Shown one piece after another: positions 43,242 to 51,995 of a DNA stretch of 64,000 nt. The translations under genes and the position numbers were made by a program. The stretch comes from Methanobacterium sp964452085. Lineage in GTDB: Archaea; Methanobacteriota; Methanobacteria; Methanobacteriales; Methanobacteriaceae. The notes below the pieces were generated by a model. That model was not told the origin of the DNA and searched no databases. It saw nothing but the letters and a program-made list of their open reading frames with translations. The DNA is taken from NCBI GenBank assembly GCA_964452085.1, contig CAYVKL010000001.1:372001-436000 (forward strand). The letters run 5' to 3'. Numbering within the stretch: position 1 is the stretch's first letter; each line of letters opens with the position of its first letter.

Positions 43242-44291
43242 ATGGAACCAAAGGTTATGATCATACTGGGCAGTGCTTCAGATTTTAAAATTGCCGAAAA
43301 AGCCACGCAAATCCTGGAAAAACTGGGAATATATTATGATCTGCGAGTGGCTTCAGCACACCGAACCCATGAAAAAGTAAAACAATTAGTTTCAAGTGCA
43401 ACTAAAAATGGTGTAGACGTTTTTATAGGAATAGCAGGATTATCAGCACATCTTCCAGGTATAATTGCTGGAATTACTCATAAACCAGTAATTGGAGTGC
43501 CAGTAGAGGTTAAAGTTGCAGGATTGGATGCACTTTTTGCTTCAGTCCAGATGCCATTAGGCGCACCTGTAGCAACGGTAGGGATAGACAGGGGTGAAAA
43601 TGCTGCTATTCTTGCAGCTCAGATAATAGGGATGGATAATGCAGAGATAAGAAAAAGATTATCGGTATTCAGAAATGATTTTTACTCTAAAATAGCTGAA
43701 GATGAGGAGAACCTTTTCCCACAAATAAAGGGGGATTACTATTCTAAAATCATTTTTGCCGAGGAAGATGATGAAATATTAAATGAAAATTCTATGGATG
43801 GAGAAGTCACGGTTCACCCTGGTGAAAGGGCTGATAATCCTCAAACCCCTCAGATTGCGGTGATATCCGGAAGTTATAGTGACATTAAGGTGGCTAAGAA
43901 GACCACCATGTTTCTGGACAAATTAAACATAACCTATGATTCTACAGTAATATCACCAGTGAGATCTCCGGATAAATTCGAAAATTTCCTGATAAGAAAT
44001 AAGGATACCAAGTTATTCATTGCCATTTCAGGACTTTCCGCACATGTAACGGGTGCGGTGGTAGCTTACACGGAAAAACCAGTTATTGGTGTTCCCTGTG
44101 CCATAAGGATGGATGGAATGGATGCCCTTTTATCCATGGTTAACATGCCTCCGGGAGTTCCAGTGGCAACTGTAGGTATAGATGCAGGGGGGAATGCGGC
44201 AATACTCGCTGCTGAAATGCTTAGTATTGGTGATGCAGTTATAAAAAAAGATCTGATGAGGTTTAAGGGGAATATTAACTGTAAAAGTTAG
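43242..44291 (+). CDS. purE: PurE (AIR carboxylase family) with two tandem domains
   Basis: PurE makes carboxy-aminoimidazole ribonucleotide in purine synthesis. The 349-residue protein has two PurE domains (about residues 1-160 and 203-335), where most PurE proteins have one of about 160. Domain 1 keeps GSASDF, SAHRTHEK (His40) and GLSAHLPG (His70). Domain 2 keeps SGSYSD and GLSAHVTG, but the position of His40 is Val240 (SPVRSPDK), exactly 200 residues on. The first domain is therefore likely catalytic and the second structural or regulatory. Tandem PurE occurs, from memory, in other Methanobacteriales. CGAGGT precedes the ATG. Confidence 0.93.
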   Translation: MEPKVMIILGSASDFKIAEKATQILEKLGIYYDLRVASAHRTHEKVKQLVSSATKNGVDVFIGIAGLSAHLPGIIAGITHKPVIGVPVEVKVAGLDALFASVQMPLGAPVATVGIDRGENAAILAAQIIGMDNAEIRKRLSVFRNDFYSKIAEDEENLFPQIKGDYYSKIIFAEEDDEILNENSMDGEVTVHPGERADNPQTPQIAVISGSYSDIKVAKKTTMFLDKLNITYDSTVISPVRSPDKFENFLIRNKDTKLFIAISGLSAHVTGAVVAYTEKPVIGVPCAIRMDGMDALLSMVNMPPGVPVATVGIDAGGNAAILAAEMLSIGDAVIKKDLMRFKGNINCKS

Positions 44292-44296
44292 TTTTT

Positions 44297-44324
44297 AAGA
44301 GTAATAATTTTTTATTATTCTCTT
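44297..44324 (+). terminator. Terminator hairpin of purE
   Basis: AAGAGTAATAA (44297-44307) pairs with TTATTA and CTCTT (44312-44317, 44320-44324) with a two-base bulge and a T4 loop, six bases after the purE stop. Confidence 0.45.
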
Positions 44325-44357
44325 CATATATTATATAATAAAAATGAGGAATATATT

Positions 44358-44483
44358 TTGAAAGAAGGAAAAAATAGGGTTTTAAATAATGGCAAATGCT
44401 CCAGGAATTATTTTTTATGCCCAGCAAATTTATTGTGGGTTATAATAGTCATAATCTTACTTGTAGCGTTTATTATTAATTAG
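44358..44483 (+). CDS. 41-residue membrane peptide (TTG start)
   Basis: A TTG at 44358 follows TGAGGA (44345-44350) at 7-base spacing and opens a 41-residue frame to TAG at 44481. The first half is basic and contains two cysteines (KCSRNYFLCP). The second half is a single strong membrane helix, LLWVIIVIILLVAFII. This basic-then-hydrophobic layout implies a type II or tail-anchored membrane peptide with its N-terminus inside. It lies between purE and the UbiD-family gene. I do not recognise the family. Confidence 0.5.
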   Translation: MKEGKNRVLNNGKCSRNYFLCPANLLWVIIVIILLVAFIIN

Positions 44484-44508
44484 TATAAAATGAATCGTTG
44501 GTGAATTT

Positions 44509-45792
44509 ATGCAAGAATTCTTAAAAACTCTCAAAAAAGATTTTAAAGTTATTGAAATTGATGAAGAGGTTTCAACTAATCTGGAAGCTGCGGGATTTTT
44601 GAGAAAATATCCCAAAGATACCATAATCATGGAAAACATGAAAGAATCCCACATGAAAGTCATATCGGGAATATGTAACACCCGTGAAAAGATCGCCCGG
44701 GCTTTAAAAACAGATGTTGCTGGAATAACTCATAAAATAATGCAGGCAATAGTTAATCCTGTGCCTATCACTAATTATAAACTCGCAGAAGACAGTTTTG
44801 ATGTTTCTAAATCTGCAGATCTCAATGAAATCCCTATACTAACTTATTACCAGCGCGATGCTGGTCCCTACATTACTTCAGGGGTGATCATTGCCAAGGA
44901 CCCTGAAACTGGTACTCGCAATGCATCAATCCACCGCATGCTTTTATTGGGTAAGGATAGGTTAACAGCCCGCATAGTTCCTCGCCACCTTTACACCTAC
45001 CATAAACGTGCAGAAGAACTGGATGAACCTCTTGATCTGGCCATAGCTATTGGAATGCACCCTGCCACTCTTCTGGCCACCACCACTTCCGTACCTATCA
45101 ATGTTGATGAACTAGAAGTGGCCAACAACTTCCACCATGGAAAAATGAACCTAGTCAAATGCGAAAATGTGGATTTAGAAGTTCCTGAGTGTGAAATACT
45201 CCTGGAAGGGCGTATGTTACCTCACGAAAGAGCCGAAGAAGGACCTTTCGTAGACCTCACTGATACCTATGATGTGGTAAGGAAGGAACCGGTTATTGAA
45301 CTTGATAAGATGCATTACCGTCATGATTCCATGTACCATGCTATAATGCCTGCTGGATTTGAGCATAAACTACTCCAGGGTCTTCCTCAGGAACCAAGAA
45401 TATTCAGTGCAGTTCAAAACACCGTACCCACTGTGAAAAATGTTGCACTTACGGAGGGGGGCTGTTGCTGGCTCCACGCTGCCATATCAATTCAGAAACA
45501 AACTCAGGGTGATGGTAAAAATGTGATAATGGCTGCACTTGCTGCCCACCCTTCGCTTAAACACTGTGTTGTTGTGGATGGGGATGTGGACATCTTCGAT
45601 GCTGAGGATATAGAGTACGCCATTGCCACCAGGGTGAAAGGTGATGAAGACATGCTTATAGTCCCTGGAGCTCGTGGGTCGTCTCTGGATCCTTGTGCAA
45701 CTCCTGAAGGCACAACTACTAAGGTTGGAGTAGATGCAACCAAACCATTGGATAAGCTGGAGAAATTTGAAAGGGTCAGTTTTTCGGATTAG
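44509..45792 (+). CDS. UbiD-family prenyl-FMN decarboxylase
   Basis: The 427-residue protein has the UbiD features: YITSGVIIAKDPETGTRNAS (about residues 124-143) with the prenyl-FMN and metal region, HRMLLLGKDRLTAR (His and Arg), and GRMLPHERAEEGPFVDLTD split near 242-260 with catalytic acidic residues. Archaeal UbiD homologues of this size include trans-anhydromevalonate 5-phosphate decarboxylase of the archaeal mevalonate pathway, which is the most likely role in a methanogen without ubiquinone. A GGTGAATTT lies just before the ATG. It converges with the AmmeMemoRadiSam gene. Confidence 0.85.
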   Translation: MQEFLKTLKKDFKVIEIDEEVSTNLEAAGFLRKYPKDTIIMENMKESHMKVISGICNTREKIARALKTDVAGITHKIMQAIVNPVPITNYKLAEDSFDVSKSADLNEIPILTYYQRDAGPYITSGVIIAKDPETGTRNASIHRMLLLGKDRLTARIVPRHLYTYHKRAEELDEPLDLAIAIGMHPATLLATTTSVPINVDELEVANNFHHGKMNLVKCENVDLEVPECEILLEGRMLPHERAEEGPFVDLTDTYDVVRKEPVIELDKMHYRHDSMYHAIMPAGFEHKLLQGLPQEPRIFSAVQNTVPTVKNVALTEGGCCWLHAAISIQKQTQGDGKNVIMAALAAHPSLKHCVVVDGDVDIFDAEDIEYAIATRVKGDEDMLIVPGARGSSLDPCATPEGTTTKVGVDATKPLDKLEKFERVSFSD

Positions 45793-45858
45793 GGGCTCTT
45801 GATTTGGGGATATATCTCATTTTTCCCTGGAAATCTAGGAAAAAAATAAACTAATTAA

Positions 45859-46863
<1,005 letters not shown>

Positions 46864-46955
46864 AATTAGTAACCCCCATCCTCAATTGGAAACCTTTGAT
46901 TAAATAAGAGGTATAATCATCGAGAATATGAAATAATTAGAAAGATTGATAAACA

Positions 46956-48029
46956 CTATTGAAAGTGCTGGTAACCTTTCGCATCTAATATATTTGTTTT
47001 CCCAGATTTATTTACTATTTCCATCTTCCCAGAACTGGTTACCACACCCACCTGATGAAGTTTGAAATCATCTTTTAACTGGTTAAAAGCAGCTTCTTGG
47101 ATAGTTAAAAGAAGTTCAAAATCCTCACCATAATAAAGTGCGAAATCAAGGGGGTCCTTGTTTAAAGCAGATGCAACTTCATTTGTTTCTGGATTGAAGG
47201 GGATCATTTTCTCATAAAGGGTTATTCCCACACCCTTTTCGGAAGCTTCCAATAATTCATCCACTTCACTGGCCAAACCATCGGTTATATCAGTGGCAGA
47301 AGTCACAAATCCAGTTTTTGCCAGAAAAACTCCTTCTTTTAATCTAGCATGAGGTTTAAGGGTATGTTTCTTAATTAGTTCTAATGTGGAAGAATTAAGT
47401 GTTTTTTTAAGATTTTCATTTATAGATGGAGGTGATAGTAAAAATTCAAATCCTGCTGCAGCCACACCTAACGGGCCTGTAACTGCCACCACATCTCCGG
47501 GACGAGCCCCGTCCTTCATAAGAACGTTATTTTTATTAACTGTACCCAAACAGGTCCCACTGAGGATAAGTTCATCCGATTGGTTGGTGTCACCACCCAT
47601 GAGGCCCAAATCATAATCATGACATGCTTGAAATACTCCCTCCATGATTTCATCAAACTCTTCCAGGGGAAGATCTTTAGGTAAACCTAAAGAAAGTATA
47701 AAACCAAAAGGTTCAGCCCCCATGGCGGCTAAATCACTGACATTAACTGTCACTACTTTCATCCCCTTCTCTTTAGGACTCATAGCCGGGGGTAGATGGG
47801 ATGATTCAAGGAGAAGGTCTGAAGTAACCACTAGATATTCATCACCAAGATCAATTAAAGCTGAATCGTCACTGAGACTTTTAAAATAAAATTCATCAAA
47901 AAAAGGAGAATTTGGTTGAAGGTCACGACTCCTTTCAAGGAGTCGTTTAATAAGTTTTTTCTCACCAAGATGGGAGATTTTCAGATTTTCTTTAAGATTT
48001 TCTGGATTTTTAAAATTTTTAGAAGACAT
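46956..48029 (-). CDS. thiL: Thiamine-monophosphate kinase
   Basis: ThiL phosphorylates thiamine monophosphate to the active cofactor. The 357-residue protein has GDDSALIDLGDEYLVVTSDLL in approximate form (about residues 53-73, metal-binding Asp), NVSDLAAMGAEPFGF (about 95-109), GGDTNQSDELILSGTCLG (about 144-161) and DITDGLASEVDELL. It is somewhat longer than the usual 320-340 because of an N-terminal charged extension. It starts 5 bases after cfbA, in the unit DUF35-cfbA-thiL. Confidence 0.93.
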   Translation of the reverse strand: MSSKNFKNPENLKENLKISHLGEKKLIKRLLERSRDLQPNSPFFDEFYFKSLSDDSALIDLGDEYLVVTSDLLLESSHLPPAMSPKEKGMKVVTVNVSDLAAMGAEPFGFILSLGLPKDLPLEEFDEIMEGVFQACHDYDLGLMGGDTNQSDELILSGTCLGTVNKNNVLMKDGARPGDVVAVTGPLGVAAAGFEFLLSPPSINENLKKTLNSSTLELIKKHTLKPHARLKEGVFLAKTGFVTSATDITDGLASEVDELLEASEKGVGITLYEKMIPFNPETNEVASALNKDPLDFALYYGEDFELLLTIQEAAFNQLKDDFKLHQVGVVTSSGKMEIVNKSGKTNILDAKGYQHFQ

Positions 48030-48034
48030 TCTTT

Positions 48035-48484
48035 TTAAAGGGCATTATTAACCCTGTCTTTTATTATATCTGCGATTTTGGGGTCAGCACCCAGAGGATC
48101 AGTGTAGATAATTTCCCCATGGAAGTGAATCTCTTCACTCTCTCCATGGTCATGACTATGTTCATGTCTGTGGCTGTGTTCAGATGTGTCATCTCCATTA
48201 TTCAGTCCCAGAATACGTGGGATGTCCTGAGTGGTGTGCACTCCTGGAGCCAGGAATACTGGGGTTACTACAATCTTTTTCACACCCATCTGGGCTAATT
48301 TATTGATTGACGCAGGGATGGATGGTTTTGACATGTTCATAAATCCTATTTCCACAGGATATTCTGTTTGCTGCTGATAAATTTCTGCTAACTGGCTGAT
48401 CACGTCTTTTCCATAGGGTAGTCGGCTTCCATGGCCCACTAGCAGGACGCCGATTTTACTGTTTGAGTTTGAATTTGTAACCAT
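48035..48484 (-). CDS. cfbA: Sirohydrochlorin cobalto/nickelochelatase, small CbiX type
   Basis: This 149-residue chelatase puts cobalt or nickel into sirohydrochlorin, the first step towards cobamide and coenzyme F430. The GHGSRLPYG motif near residue 18 holds one metal-site His, and VFLAPGVHTTQDIP (about 80-93) the second. A histidine-rich insertion between about residues 104 and 126 (HSHRHEHSHDHG and HFHG) probably stores or delivers metal. The start lies 29 bases inside the end of the upstream DUF35 gene, with AAGGAG before it. Confidence 0.93.
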   Translation of the reverse strand: MVTNSNSNSKIGVLLVGHGSRLPYGKDVISQLAEIYQQQTEYPVEIGFMNMSKPSIPASINKLAQMGVKKIVVTPVFLAPGVHTTQDIPRILGLNNGDDTSEHSHRHEHSHDHGESEEIHFHGEIIYTDPLGADPKIADIIKDRVNNAL

Positions 48485-48854
48485 ATGATATAACTCCTTC
48501 TTCGCCTTCTTCTCGGATTTTTCTAAATACTAGTTCAACTTCTTGGCCTATTTCAATATTATCTATGTCACAGTCCACTATTTGGCTGGTGATTTTGGCT
48601 CCTTCTTCCAGTTCAATTATAGCAACAGCATAAGGTGATATGTTCTTAAATTCAGTAGTTGGGGTGTGTATAACTGAGTAACTGTGAATCTTGCCATTTC
48701 CACTAAACTTAATATCTTCTAATTTACCTTTTCTCCTGCATTTGGGACAGATGACTCTCATGGGGAAAAACACTTCTCCACATTGTAAACACTTTGATCC
48801 AATGAGATTGTAGCGTTGTGAAATGTGACGCCAGCCTCTTACAATATCTTTCAT
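48456..48854 (-). CDS. DUF35 zinc-ribbon/OB-fold protein
   Basis: The 132-residue protein has an N-terminal rubredoxin-like zinc ribbon, CLQCGEVFFPMRVICPKC (about residues 22-39), then an OB fold (about 50-130) with SYSVIHTPT. This is the DUF35 family that bridges thiolase and HMG-CoA synthase in the archaeal mevalonate pathway. Here no thiolase or HMG-CoA synthase is adjacent; it overlaps cfbA by 29 bases and may be a second copy with another partner. GAGGTAGG precedes the ATG. Confidence 0.87.
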   Translation of the reverse strand: MKDIVRGWRHISQRYNLIGSKCLQCGEVFFPMRVICPKCRRKGKLEDIKFSGNGKIHSYSVIHTPTTEFKNISPYAVAIIELEEGAKITSQIVDCDIDNIEIGQEVELVFRKIREEGEEGVISYGYKFKLKQ

Positions 48855-49202
48855 TTTCCTACCTCACTAAGCTTTATATTCGGTTTATATTGATTTAAGG
48901 TTTAAGTGATTTAACAAAAATTCAGTTATTTGAAAAAACTATATGATTATATAATATGGATATAATTCGTCTAATTTTGTATATAATCCTGATGTTATTA
49001 TAAGTTTAATTATTCATGACAGTGATTTTTTCCTGCTTCACGATTTTTTTCATATCAAACTAATAGTTCCTATCTTTTTTCCTTTTTGAAATAACTTTAT
49101 ATTGTATTACTAATAATTATAATAATATTAATTAATAATACTATCTAATTTAATAATAACTTTAACTAATTTAACCAGGAAACGCATATGGTGGAGAGAA
49201 AC
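48855..49202. other. AT-rich intergenic region before the pilin-like genes
   Basis: These 348 bases separate divergent genes and contain no convincing gene. Near the left end is the minus-strand promoter of the DUF35 gene (TATA-like AATATAAACC around 48883-48893). A plus-strand TATA (ACTTTATATTG, about 49090-49101) suits the pilin-like gene at 49203, giving a leader of roughly 80 bases. The rest is AT-rich with T runs. Confidence 0.5.
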
Positions 49203-49919
49203 ATGGATAATAAAGGTTATGTAATGGGGTTAGTTTCTTTTCTTCTCATTATACCTACATTTTTGATTTTGATGGTTTTCGTTAATATGACTGTGGGCCA
49301 TGATAGTGTTGATAAATCAGATATCACATCAGATGATGTTTTGTTTGTAGCAAAAGATATGGAAACAAATTTACCTTTAATAGGGAGAGAAGTTCTAAAA
49401 AACAAATCTGAAAAAGTGGTTGAAAGTGGTAATCCTCTTTCAAACAGTCAAAAGGAGATTAAAGATGATATTCAACATAATATGGATATTTTATGTTCAA
49501 AATACTCTTCTGGAGATGTTAAAGCTAAGTGTGAAGTAATGTATGTTAATAACAGTCAGGATCCATTTCAGATCGAAATTAAATCTAAAATTAATGTAGA
49601 AAAAGGTACTTTCAAACATCAGGTGAATTTAACTCAGAATATTTCTATTATCAATGGATCCTATCTCATTATGGATCCAGTTCCTTTTGTTAAGTGTAAA
49701 GAACACGGTGGAGTAACCATACAAAATGGAAAAATATTTTATGGTTCAAGTCTAGCCAATTACCTGGAATCAAGGGGAATTAACAACTCTGAAGCATATA
49801 AAAACGCCACATCACCATTATACATAAATAAATGCCCTTATGATCCTTATGAACTTCACGGAAATAATCATGATCTAATAAATTTGAAAAATTTTTTATA
49901 TAATTGCTTTTATCATTAA
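49203..49919 (+). CDS. Pilin-like secreted/surface protein, cut by in-frame TAA
   Basis: The N-terminus is KGY followed by a hydrophobic helix (VMGLVSFLLIIPTFLILMVF), as in archaeal type IV pilin-like and related surface proteins of Methanobacterium. The rest is an external domain with several Asn-x-Ser/Thr sites and a few cysteines. I start at the ATG at 49203, five bases after GGTGGAGA; an ATG at 49188 is also possible. The frame stops at TAA (49917-49919) but continues open for 93 codons to 50201 in the same frame. The undivided protein would be about 330 residues, close to the length of the next gene. It is thus probably a recent nonsense mutation or sequencing error. Confidence 0.65.
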   Translation: MDNKGYVMGLVSFLLIIPTFLILMVFVNMTVGHDSVDKSDITSDDVLFVAKDMETNLPLIGREVLKNKSEKVVESGNPLSNSQKEIKDDIQHNMDILCSKYSSGDVKAKCEVMYVNNSQDPFQIEIKSKINVEKGTFKHQVNLTQNISIINGSYLIMDPVPFVKCKEHGGVTIQNGKIFYGSSLANYLESRGINNSEAYKNATSPLYINKCPYDPYELHGNNHDLINLKNFLYNCFYH

Positions 49920-50201
49920 AGTGGCGACGGAGCATGTTTCCTATGCAGATTGGAGGGTAAAGGCGTATGCTCTCATTATGGTATGGAAACATTCATTGTA
50001 CCTGCACCTGCCCACAATTCTTCTAATTTAAGTATTTCAGACACTGCCCCCAGTTCTTCGGATCATGTGATTTTTAACGATACAGGGCATGGAACATACT
50101 CTGGTAAGGAAATTATCTTTTTTAACAACGGTAATAAATCCTGCCGTCTATTTTTGGATAATTCCCACAGAAAAAAGTACGGATTGCCGATTTTCACTTG
50201 A
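49920..50201 (+). pseudogene. C-terminal part of the interrupted pilin-like protein
   Basis: Directly after the TAA at 49917-49919 the same frame stays open for 93 codons to TGA at 50201. It begins SGDGACFLCRLEGKGVC, with three cysteines in a CxxC...C arrangement like a metal or disulfide site, and continues into a beta-rich acidic and Ser/Asn-rich domain. An ATG at 49950 has GGAGGGT-like sequence before it, so a separate 83-residue product cannot be excluded, but it would lack the membrane anchor. Confidence 0.6.
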
Positions 50202-50225
50202 TAATCAGATTCTGGCAGTGATTCA

Positions 50226-51239
50226 ATGTTAAAGAAACAATTAATTGAGGATAACAATGGAATGGTATTTTCTATTGATTTATTGCTATCTTTAATTGTA
50301 ATAACAGTTATAATTGGAGTTTCGGCTAATACAATGGATATTATTGGTTCAAAAATGCAAGATTATTCTTATGCCAATAATCTCGAAAGAATAACCACCA
50401 GCGGTGCAGAATTGCTGGTAAAAACTCCAGGTTCTCCTGAAAATTGGGAAGAATTAAGAGAATTGGATGGAGTAACACCGGGTTTAGCTGAAGTAGACTC
50501 ATCAGGAGCGAAAATTCAGCCAAACACCCTAAGCACATCAAAAATAAATCGCCTAAAAGGATCTTATGACACGTTAATATCAGGGAAGGTAATCCCCTCT
50601 TATTATAATTCAACTATGGTAATATATCCTACAAATCCATATTTAGAACCAATTTCAGTGAAAAATACGAGTATAAATCCTACTGCAACTAATTTAATTG
50701 TGGTAAACCGTACTGTACTGTGTAATTATCTTAATACCAGTACAATGGTGTTTATAAAGGCAATGGATAGGAATTCAACTTCATTAAAACAAAATTACAC
50801 AGAAAATTGCCCTCATCATGAATTTAATGGAAATAATGGGCACGTGAAGGTTGATTACAAAAACGAAAAACCGGGATGGGCATGTTATCATTTTAGAGTT
50901 ACTCGAGAAATGTTAGAATCTACTGATTTCTATTTAATGACTGATCCAGATATTATTCCAGATCCGACAGCTGGTTGGACAATTGACAGACCGGAAAACA
51001 TTTCAAATGAATTTAAATCATTTAATAATAAACCTATACATGTAAATGAAAGAATAATCGAATGTGTAAATAACAACAGCACTGTAGTTTTATGGTTGCA
51101 TGTTTTTTCTTCTGGAAATTTAGATAATGCATTTAACACATATTTAGCTGGATTTCCTAAAGATACTCCTACTGAAAAAGTTAAAGTACCTTACTTAACT
51201 CCTCAACCTTGTTATTTTGTTTTCAAAGTATGGGAATAG
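50226..51239 (+). CDS. Pilin-like surface protein with N-terminal membrane helix
   Basis: The 337-residue protein opens with NNGMVFSIDLLLSLIVITVI, a charged stretch then a single helix (about residues 11-33), the layout of archaeal type IV pilin-like proteins whose conserved Asn-Gly precedes the helix. The large external domain has many Asn-x-Ser/Thr sites (for example NNSTVV and NSTMV) and several cysteines. It lies 25 bases after the interrupted homologous-looking gene, so the two were probably cotranscribed and form a pair on the cell surface. Function is unknown. Confidence 0.75.
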   Translation: MLKKQLIEDNNGMVFSIDLLLSLIVITVIIGVSANTMDIIGSKMQDYSYANNLERITTSGAELLVKTPGSPENWEELRELDGVTPGLAEVDSSGAKIQPNTLSTSKINRLKGSYDTLISGKVIPSYYNSTMVIYPTNPYLEPISVKNTSINPTATNLIVVNRTVLCNYLNTSTMVFIKAMDRNSTSLKQNYTENCPHHEFNGNNGHVKVDYKNEKPGWACYHFRVTREMLESTDFYLMTDPDIIPDPTAGWTIDRPENISNEFKSFNNKPIHVNERIIECVNNNSTVVLWLHVFSSGNLDNAFNTYLAGFPKDTPTEKVKVPYLTPQPCYFVFKVWE

Positions 51240-51413
51240 TATTCAGCGCTTATTGAAACTATTTTTATTATTTAAGATACTTTTTCATGTTTGTTTTTCC
51301 ATTGTTAAAACAATTATTCTGTTTTGGAATATTAAATTATTCTAAAGCTATTAAAAATTCTTAAAAGTTCTTTAATTATTTTTAGCCTATTCCTAATATC
51401 CACTCACTTTTTT

Positions 51414-51487
51414 GGTAATTCTCCAAAAATTATGAGTAATTTGGGTAATTTTCCAACACCTTTATAAGTGGCATGGTAATATACTAA
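51414..51487. promoter_or_regulatory. Three phased operator copies and promoter of the lrp-mgtE-nramp unit
   Basis: GGTAATTYTCCAA occurs at 51414-51426 and 51444-51456, exactly 30 bases apart. A third, weaker copy (10 of 13 bases) is at 51475-51487, 31 bases further. The first is embedded in a 7+7 inverted repeat (TTTTTGG, 51409-51415, with CCAAAAA, 51423-51429). The TATA box TTTATAAG (51461-51468) with BRE-like CCAACACC lies between copies 2 and 3. Spacing by about three helical turns puts the copies on one face of DNA, as Lrp-type oligomers require. Confidence 0.6.
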
Positions 51488-51517
51488 GTATAATAACATA
51501 TTTGTGGTGAATTTGAA

Positions 51518-51958
51518 ATGGACGAGATAGACTCGGAAATTATTCGTTCCCTGGTCAAGAACTCAAGGATGACTCTCTCCCAAATGTCAAAGGAGATCAA
51601 CGTTCCTGATGCAACCATCTCTAACCGGCTGAAAAAGCTGGAGGAAACAGCAATTAAGCAATACACTCTGATAATGGATTCTGATGCTACTGGTTTAAAG
51701 GTAACAGCTATAATCATCATCCAGACTGAGTCAGAAAAACACGAAAACGTGGAACTGGAACTATCAAAACTGGAAGAAGTCTCTGAAGTATACAGTGTCT
51801 CTGGAGAATATGATATTCTCATTAAGGTCTGGGCTCACAGTATAGAGGAGCTTAACAAGATAGTCACCAGTAAGATCCGCCAAGTTGATGGTGTTGAAGA
51901 TTTAACAGAGATGATTGTTATGGAGCGTGTTAAAGAAGGAGTTGTACCTCCCATATGA
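51518..51958 (+). CDS. Lrp/AsnC family transcriptional regulator
   Basis: The 146-residue protein has the standard N-terminal helix-turn-helix (about residues 5-50, MDEIDSEIIRSLVKNSRMTLSQMSKE and on) and a C-terminal RAM domain (about 65-135) with VYSVSGEYDILIKVWA, the effector-binding and oligomerisation part. TGGTGAATTTG precedes the ATG. Upstream are three phased operator copies, so autoregulation is likely. The next gene follows after 37 bases, suggesting that the regulator controls the metal-transport genes behind it. Confidence 0.93.
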   Translation: MDEIDSEIIRSLVKNSRMTLSQMSKEINVPDATISNRLKKLEETAIKQYTLIMDSDATGLKVTAIIIIQTESEKHENVELELSKLEEVSEVYSVSGEYDILIKVWAHSIEELNKIVTSKIRQVDGVEDLTEMIVMERVKEGVVPPI

Positions 51959-51995
51959 CCAAGTAAATGACCCACTAATCCAGGAGGTGAGAGAA

